Shown piece after piece: positions 57,736 through 64,000 of a stretch of DNA of 64,000 nt. Position numbers and translations under genes: made by a program. The notes below the pieces were generated by a model. The model did no database searches and was not told the origin of the DNA. It worked only from the letters and a program-made list of their open reading frames with translations. The first letter of the stretch is position 1. Every line of letters begins with the position of its first letter. This DNA is from Dimorphilus gyrociliatus (taxonomy: Eukaryota > Annelida > Polychaeta > Dinophilidae): assembly GCA_904063045.1 (NCBI GenBank), contig CAJFCJ010000029.1:531778-595777 (forward strand), written 5' to 3'.

Positions 57736-60700
57736 AGTTATTTAAATGTATTATACAGGTAAAAGGAGGAGACAGTGTTTTTCAATTGCAGGATGAATGG
57801 CATAGAGGGAGTTAGGTAAACAAAAAAGAGGGGTATAAGTGACATAGACGACAGGAGTTAAAGGCCAATGTGGACCAACAGGAACCGGCACATGAGAACA
57901 AATAGCAGAATAGGATTGATGTAGAAGCAAGGGAAAAGGGGTAAATCCCAGTGACACAGGCACTTTACAATAATTTACGACACCCTTAACATATCACAGA
58001 CACATAACAGACGAAAAAACGAATAAACAGTTGATAGCCAGTACATTTTTATTTTAATGACCGTTAATGTGCGCGTCGTAGGCGTCCTTTGAGCCACGAA
58101 TCGCTTCCGCCACGCACAGCTGGGACAGCATACCCCGGTAAGCGAACGCTATGCCAGAGCCCGAAAGACCTTGGAGTTCCCCCTGCACCAGGCGCCCAAA
58201 GAACCAACAGCAAATGGTAGAATCTCTACTGCCTTGCCTTGTCCCTCCAGCTCAGTTTTTAGGACCGCATACTTGTTGATCTTCTCCTGGGCAGCGCGAG
58301 CAAGGGCGCCAGGCCTCTCAAAGGGGACCGTGACGTCGATCAGCACCACCCTGTCATCCGCGCACCTAATCACTATGTCAGGGCGAAGGGCAGTGGAGGA
58401 TTCGGGCAACGTCCTGTTTACCGTAATGGTGGAACCGGGCGCCAGGCGGGCACCTTTGACCAGACGATCCTGGATGGCGTTATGTCGATCACCGTACAGG
58501 CCATACCCAGTACGGCAGTTGTTTAGAACATGCCGCACTGATTCCACTTGGAAGTGGCACCGCCTGCAATCAGGCCTAACCCGGGCACTGTATCTGGACT
58601 TGACGGCATTGGTCTGGAGAAGACCCAGCCGAGCCCGAAAGATGAATCGGTAGTCCTTATACCGCAAGCCGAAGCCGGTGTAAAGGAAATGGTTGGAGAC
58701 AGGGTGCAAGCAGGTGTCCTGGAAGGACCTGCCCTGCTCCGCCAATTTAGCGAACTCTCTAACATTGAGCTCCGTGACCGCCGACCTAAGTAATGGGAAA
58801 GGTTCGTGGGTGCGACGGATACGGATAGCTAGGGGTTCGAGGTTGCGTTCGTCATCCCCAAACGACAATTCCTGCCAGTTGGATTGGACCTCGTGGCGAA
58901 ATTGCGGCTGGTTCTGGTGCCAACTCCTACTCACCGTGGCGGTAATGGTAGGCGTAAGGGCGTCATCAAGGTGCCATTCAAGGTTTATAGATTTGTGCAA
59001 GCGCCTGGAGGCCGACCTAGTGACTGACATCACCGTCTGAGCGGAAGAGGAGGAAGAGGAGAAAGGAGGAGTCGTTGACCCGTTGAGGTAAGAGGCCAAA
59101 ACGTCCCCTGTAAGAGCGGTGCCGCGGGCCACTCTGGCCTTAGCGGCCTTAACAAGAGTTGCGCAGGCGATAAAGCGGATGGTAGGGTCCTCCGATTTGA
59201 GGAGTTGAAAAGTGTGTCCCACACGGGCTATGTCCACCTCTACCCTAGTGGGGATTAGGCCTACACCGCCCATTTTAGCGGGAGCGGCAAAGAACGACCT
59301 AGCGGCGTTGTTTGTGGTGGCCATGGTGGTGCGGATAGCGCGAATAACCATCGAATCGAGGTCCGCTAGTTCCTCCTTAAGGAAACGGTGGGTTCGCAGT
59401 GCGAATTGAATACGGGGGAGAATGAAGGCCTTGATGGAGGACACCTTTTGCCAGGGCGCGAGGTTGGACTCCATAGTAAGCCGAAGAAGGGAGCGGATCC
59501 TCTCAATCACCCCATCATCCTTGAGAAGCTCCTTCCTGAAGCCAATGGGCGTGCCCAGATAGGTGTAGGTCTCCTCAAGGCCTAGCGCCTTAATAGGTTC
59601 GTTAGCCACGAATAGGGGGGTCGGGTCGGCGACTCCACGATGGAGGCACAAGGTAGCGCATTTACGCGGAGCAAATTTTAGGTTTGCCAGACCCGCCGAC
59701 CGCTCGGCAACATTGAGGAGGTGTTGCAGACCACGGCGAGAGTTTGCGACCACCACAAGGTCATCGGCATAGGCTAGACCGCAAATGGATACGGACCTTA
59801 GACCTAGGACAGCCGCCTGAGCGGCGATCTTGAACCCATCTCTGTCTTTTGAGGCGTTAACGCTACGTAGAGCTCCCTCAAAGCAGAGATTAAAGAGGAA
59901 GGGGCTGAGACCGTCGCCCTGCCTAACACCTTTGTGGATGGAAATGGGTGCTGTGCATCCTTCCGTCGTGATAACCTCCGTAGTGGCGTTGGTATATACA
60001 TTCCGGATAAGGTTAACGAGACTGGGCGGCACTCCTACAAGGGACAACATGTCGAAGATAACGCAATGGGGGATAGAGGGGAAGGCTTGCGCAATATCGA
60101 CGAATCCTAGGCAGATGCGTTTATCACTACGTTTGGCCTCGTCAAGGGCCGAGGTCAAGGCGAAGTTATGCTCGAAGACACCGGGGGCCGTAGTAAATCC
60201 CCTTTGCTCCTTGCTAAGGATATCATTGTCTCTGGCCCATCTACTCAGACGCCGGGCCAGCAGACTACTAAAAAGTTTGTAAATGGTAGAGAGGAGGGCA
60301 ATAGGCCTACAGTTGGCCGGCAGCGAAGGGTCGAGATCCTTTTTGGGGATCATTATAGTGCGAGACCGCTTCAGACAGGAGGGAATCTGTCCATGTCGCC
60401 AGAACAACCTATAGAAAGCCCTGAGGGTTAAGCCTTTCGGATCGAATTTCTTAAGATCCTTGTAGGTGATGCCGTCAAGACCGGGAGCAGAGTTGTTGGT
60501 TCGCTTAAGCTGGCCGACAATCTCAGCGCGGGATGGGGGACGGAGCAAGGGGTGGTTAGGGTCGGTCAATTCTATGCCGTCGATGGCCCTGCTTTCGAAG
60601 TTAAAGGTATCGGGGGTGAGAGCAGGGGGGATTTCATTGGCGAGTTGAACGTCTTCTGGGTCAGGCGGTGGGGCCGCGGCCGGAAGAAACTCCCTGTCGG

Positions 60701-63700
60701 GAGACCACTGATATGAAGGAGGAGGAGGGGCGACCGATTCAATAAAGAAAGAGGTCATATCTTCAATGGAAGCGGAACACTTGGTCTCCTCAGGGTTAGC
60801 GATACGGCGGAAAGTGCTAGCCGGATTACGCTTGTAGGCCCTTTGGATATTAGTAGCCGCTTGCCATTGATTGTTAGCCGCATTCGGAGGGGGGCGAGCA
60901 AAGTTCCTATTCGCGACTCTACCGCCAGCACTCTCATGCACCCTGGACTTGGCGTTGGAAATGGCGAGAACCCAGGCGTCGAAAACTTCTTCCACGCGGG
61001 ACCATTCGGACTGACTTCCAATAATCTTGGGGGCAAACTCAGTTAGGATAGCGGCAGCGAAACCCGAAAGTTGCTCCTCGCGTTCCCGTTCAAGCTGTTG
61101 ATGGGACACGTGCGCAGGAGGAGGGGACGGGGGGTCGGGGAGGAGACTGTTATTATTATTATCATTAGTAACCTCGTGGTCACGGGACACCGACCGATCC
61201 AACCGCGGAGGGGGAGACCAATCTCGAGCGGGAGAGCGGGGACAAGAAAGCGGGGGGGGAGAAGAGGAAGAAGGGACGAGAGAACTGGGGATAATGTCAG
61301 CGTCCTCGTCGTAGGAACCATCCCTCTCCGTATCGCACGAAGGCGGCGGGGGGGAATCGGGGACCACCAGGGGCGCCACCGGTGACGAGTCGATACCGGG
61401 GCAAGGGTAGGCCTAGGTGGGGAGGGATTAGAGGCGACGCGTTCTTCACGGATAAGTTGACTTAGGCTTGTGGAAGAAGGGCGCGGGGGAGGCGGGGGAG
61501 ACATCACGGAGGCAGGACCAGCGGCCGAGTCCGGAGAGCTCAACCCCTTATTAACTTTAGGCGGGGAAATCTGACCTTTAGGCGGGGAAATCCGCTCTTT
61601 AGGAGGGGAAATCCGAGCTTGGGCAGAGGGGTTCGGACCTGTAGTTGGGGGGGAACGAACTGTCTTGGTCGGAGCACCGACTTTAGGAGGAGGTTTCCCA
61701 GCCTCCGTCGGTCGTGCAAGGGTGGCCCTAGAAGAGGAGGAAGAAACAACCGAACCCGAATCTGGGATCGCACTGGCCGGGGGTATTTTTGGGACGAGTG
61801 CTGAGGAGGAGATAACCTTACGGGGACGGGGTTTCCTGATCTTACTATTATTTTTGTTTTTAGAAGGCGACGGCGGCAGAGTGGCGAGCGGCAAGAGAGC
61901 CTTTGCGGAAGGAAGAGCCGGGGGGGGAGATTTGACCACTTTCGCAAACGAGCCATTCGGCAGAGCGGGAAGAGTGGGAATGGTGGCGGGGGAAGGCCCA
62001 ACAGAGATGCGTTGGACAATGGGCTGGGAAGGGGGGGACTGGGATGCAGCGGCAGGAGAGTCCGAGTCATCTAAATAGATGGACGAGGGATGACCCCATG
62101 ATCGCGGTTGAAATGTCTCTTCACAATCCCCAGTGAACGGAAGAAATGGCGACAGCCCCGACACATAAAGGTCACTTGCTTAGCGTGGACGGAGCGGATG
62201 TGGCTGAAATCCTGTTGGTAGTGCCGGAAAAGTTGTTGCAAACAGGGCACATTCTATCCAGAAGAGGATAGGTTAACGGGATGTCGGTAGGGAGAAGGGG
62301 AACGGTAGGAGGAGACGCGGCGGAGACATTAGCTCCGGAAATGCACACGCAGGGCGACACCTTGCAAGGACATTGCGCGGACACAGAAGCAACGACCGGC
62401 GGAGGCCTAGGCGCGTTGGGAGGAATTGTCACACGGTCTGAGTCAGCCGCTGCCTGATTAGGACAGGGGGCCGGCGCAGGCCTACTCGTGGGAGAAAGAT
62501 TCTTCTCACAGACAGGGGCAGCGGAGGGATTAGCGGTTGGCTGAGGCCTATCTGTGGGAGCGTTAACCGGAGTACCGGCCACGCTAACCGAAGTCCCACA
62601 GGATGATTTTGAATTATCAACAGGTACAATGGCGGACGAGGGAGGAACAGCGGCGACAACAGCAGAGGCACCACCAACCGAACGACGCCGTTCGGAGTTG
62701 TAAAAAGTTTGCGTAGCAACCCTTATGGGGGCTATTGCGGGTGCAGGAGAAGAAGCAGCCTTCTTCTTCTTGGCCGCGAGGGAACGAGTATAGATAGGGG
62801 AACGGTCAGGTACAGGGACAGCAACAGTAACAACAGATGGGGCGGGACGGGACTTGGACGGGGGACGAGAAGGAGGGACAGACACAGAAACATGACCGCC
62901 AGGAACAGCCGTACTCACCTCGACGAAACCGGATCAGCAGTAGCAGAAGAGGAAGAGAGGACGGCAGAGGGGGCACCCAGAACCGAAGAGGAAGAAGATG
63001 CAGCCGTAGTAGCAGTGGTAGTAGTAGTAGAGGTAGTAGAGGTAGAAGAGGGGGAGGGAGAACCGGTAATGTCCATAACACGCGAGACAGGTGTAGAGGT
63101 GACGGGAACGGAGATGGGAGAGTTGTTGTCCGAAACAGGCACACACACACACACAGGATCGGCAGGAGGAGTAAACAAAGAACGAGGAGGGAAGGAGCGT
63201 CGGGCCGCGGGAAGGCAGAGAAGACGTTCTTGAGAGGCCAGCCGCACATCAGCCGCACATAACATATCCGCCATGTATCCAGCATCCTCGTCCTCTGCAG
63301 CGCCCACTGCCGGACCAAAGTCCAGGCCGTTGTCTTCCGCGGGGACGCTAGCTAAAGAGCCCGCATCCTGCTTTGCCGCGTCTTCCATCTCGTCATCACG
63401 TCGAACAGGAGACTCGTCCATGAGCTCAGATAGAGAGGAGCCGTCGTTACTTTGTACAGCCCTGCCCATCGTCATCTGCTCCTCCGGTAGCCCTGAAAAG
63501 GGCTGTTTTGTAACTGTTCCACCTTGGAGGTCTTAAGTGAGGCCTTCTCCATTGAGAAGAAGGGCCGAACTTGGAGGTACTGCTAGACCAAGTCAACCCG
63601 AGGATTCTTTGAAGCAAGCTTCTAGGAACCCAGACCACACAAAAATCCCGTAATCGTTATTAAGGCAACCAATGGATTGCCAGCTAGCGATTAAACTAAC

Positions 63701-63708
63701 TAGAACAG
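57736..63708 (-). mobile_element. Retrotransposon E5, full length
   Basis: 5,973 bases, carrying its U2-like half at 63562-63708 directly behind U2 nt 1-40, and stacked head-to-tail in front of E4. By position it should be the younger insertion of the pair. It carries more single-base losses than the other copies, some in runs of only two or three bases. Confidence 0.9.
58054..63552 (-). pseudogene. Element E5 ORF: zinc fingers, RT, RLE (frameshifted)
   Basis: The start codon is at 63552 and the equivalent stop at 58054. One-base losses against E1/E4 lie near 63525, 62920, 62203, 62097, 61398 and 58154. The longest open stretch (58149-61379, 1,076 codons) contains the linker, all RT motifs, the CCHC knuckle and the endonuclease residues and is lost only in its last 30 or so codons. 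A second stretch (61043-62164) covers the Pro/Ser linker. Confidence 0.75.
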
Positions 63709-63747
63709 ATACTACACTTTGATCTTAGCCAAAAGGCGAGAAGCGAT
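63562..63747 (-). ncRNA. Chimeric U2 at E5, with two one-base losses
   Basis: U2 nt 1-40 plus the E5 half. One base is missing in stem I (CTCGCC for CTCGGCC, about 63737) and one in stem IIb (AACCAATGG for AACCCAATGG, about 63670). If real, stems I and IIb are weakened; if sequencing errors, it equals the other chimeras. Confidence 0.75.
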
Positions 63748-64000
63748 AACATCCATCGTTTCATCAGTTTTTTTATGCGTTTCGAGCCTATTTCCGTTAC
63801 TTTTTGTCCCTGCGATTCGAAATTTAGAACCTTTTTGTAGTAATATCTTATTTTCATAAACGCATGGAGCGGTTTCCACTTCATATTGATTAAGAATTCT
63901 TGTGAAATATTTTTTCAATGCTAATTCAAAAATATTAGAGCGACTAGATTATTGAGAATAGGTTATTAACGGCTTTTTTTTTTTAATTTGGTAGCACTTT
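63748..64000 (-). promoter_or_regulatory. U2 snRNA promoter upstream of E5, cut by window end
   Basis: Same block as the other U2 promoters, including the candidate PSE, up to the window edge. Confidence 0.65.

Overview
This window is AT-rich animal nuclear DNA. It carries spliceosomal GT-AG introns, Pol II snRNA genes, a rhodopsin-class peptide-GPCR and an ECT2/Pebble-type RhoGEF. The GPCR resembles the peptide-receptor families expanded in lophotrochozoans, so a spiralian invertebrate is my best guess, but the species cannot be fixed from sequence alone.

Bases 1-26,500 are ordinary gene-poor host DNA with many dinucleotide microsatellites. They hold an intronless GPCR (4498-5625 +), a four-exon single-pass membrane protein that I do not recognise (9494-11148 -), and a seven-exon ECT2-like RhoGEF (18003-21673 -). 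The RhoGEF has a complete DH-PH and C-terminal tail, but its apparent first exon has no BRCT domains. A CCAAT/E2F-like promoter lies just upstream. Two weak exon candidates lie at 1660-1737 and 3605-3719.

Bases 26,500-64,000 are a U2 snRNA gene array repeatedly invaded by a site-specific non-LTR retrotransposon. The element encodes two C2H2 fingers, a reverse transcriptase, a CCHC motif and a restriction-like endonuclease (RLE). The array is in + orientation up to about 42.1 kb and in - orientation beyond it. It contains one uninterrupted U2 gene (27090-27276), three U2 5' ends that each run into an element (28967 +, 49918 -, 63747 -), three orphan U2 3' halves just downstream of elements, five elements with both ends (E1 29007-34982 +; E2 43856-48046 -; E3 48047-49878 -; E4 51760-57735 -; E5 57736-63708 -) and one relic (E6 39368-39986 +).

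The main discovery candidate is that every complete element begins with its own diverged copy of U2 nt 41-188. Insertion is immediately 3' of the branchpoint-recognition sequence (after U2 nt 40). Host U2 nt 1-40 is therefore joined to an element-borne 3' half, which rebuilds a full-length chimeric U2 in which stems IIa, IIb and III differ in sequence but keep pairing and the Sm site is kept. The element looks like a parasite that repairs the gene it breaks, borrows the U2 promoter, and recreates its own target site. This explains the head-to-tail stacks E5-E4 and E3-E2. The start codon of the element ORF lies 10 nt past the U2 end, in the loop of a hairpin equivalent to the one that follows the host U2. 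E2 and E3 lack internal segments whose ends fit one GT donor and two AG acceptors, suggesting retrotransposition of alternatively spliced element RNA.

E1, E4 and E5 each carry several single-base losses, nearly all in homopolymers and at different sites, so a single ORF of about 1,830 residues is the likely native state. Only E2 shows an uninterrupted RT-endonuclease reading frame from its presumed internal start.
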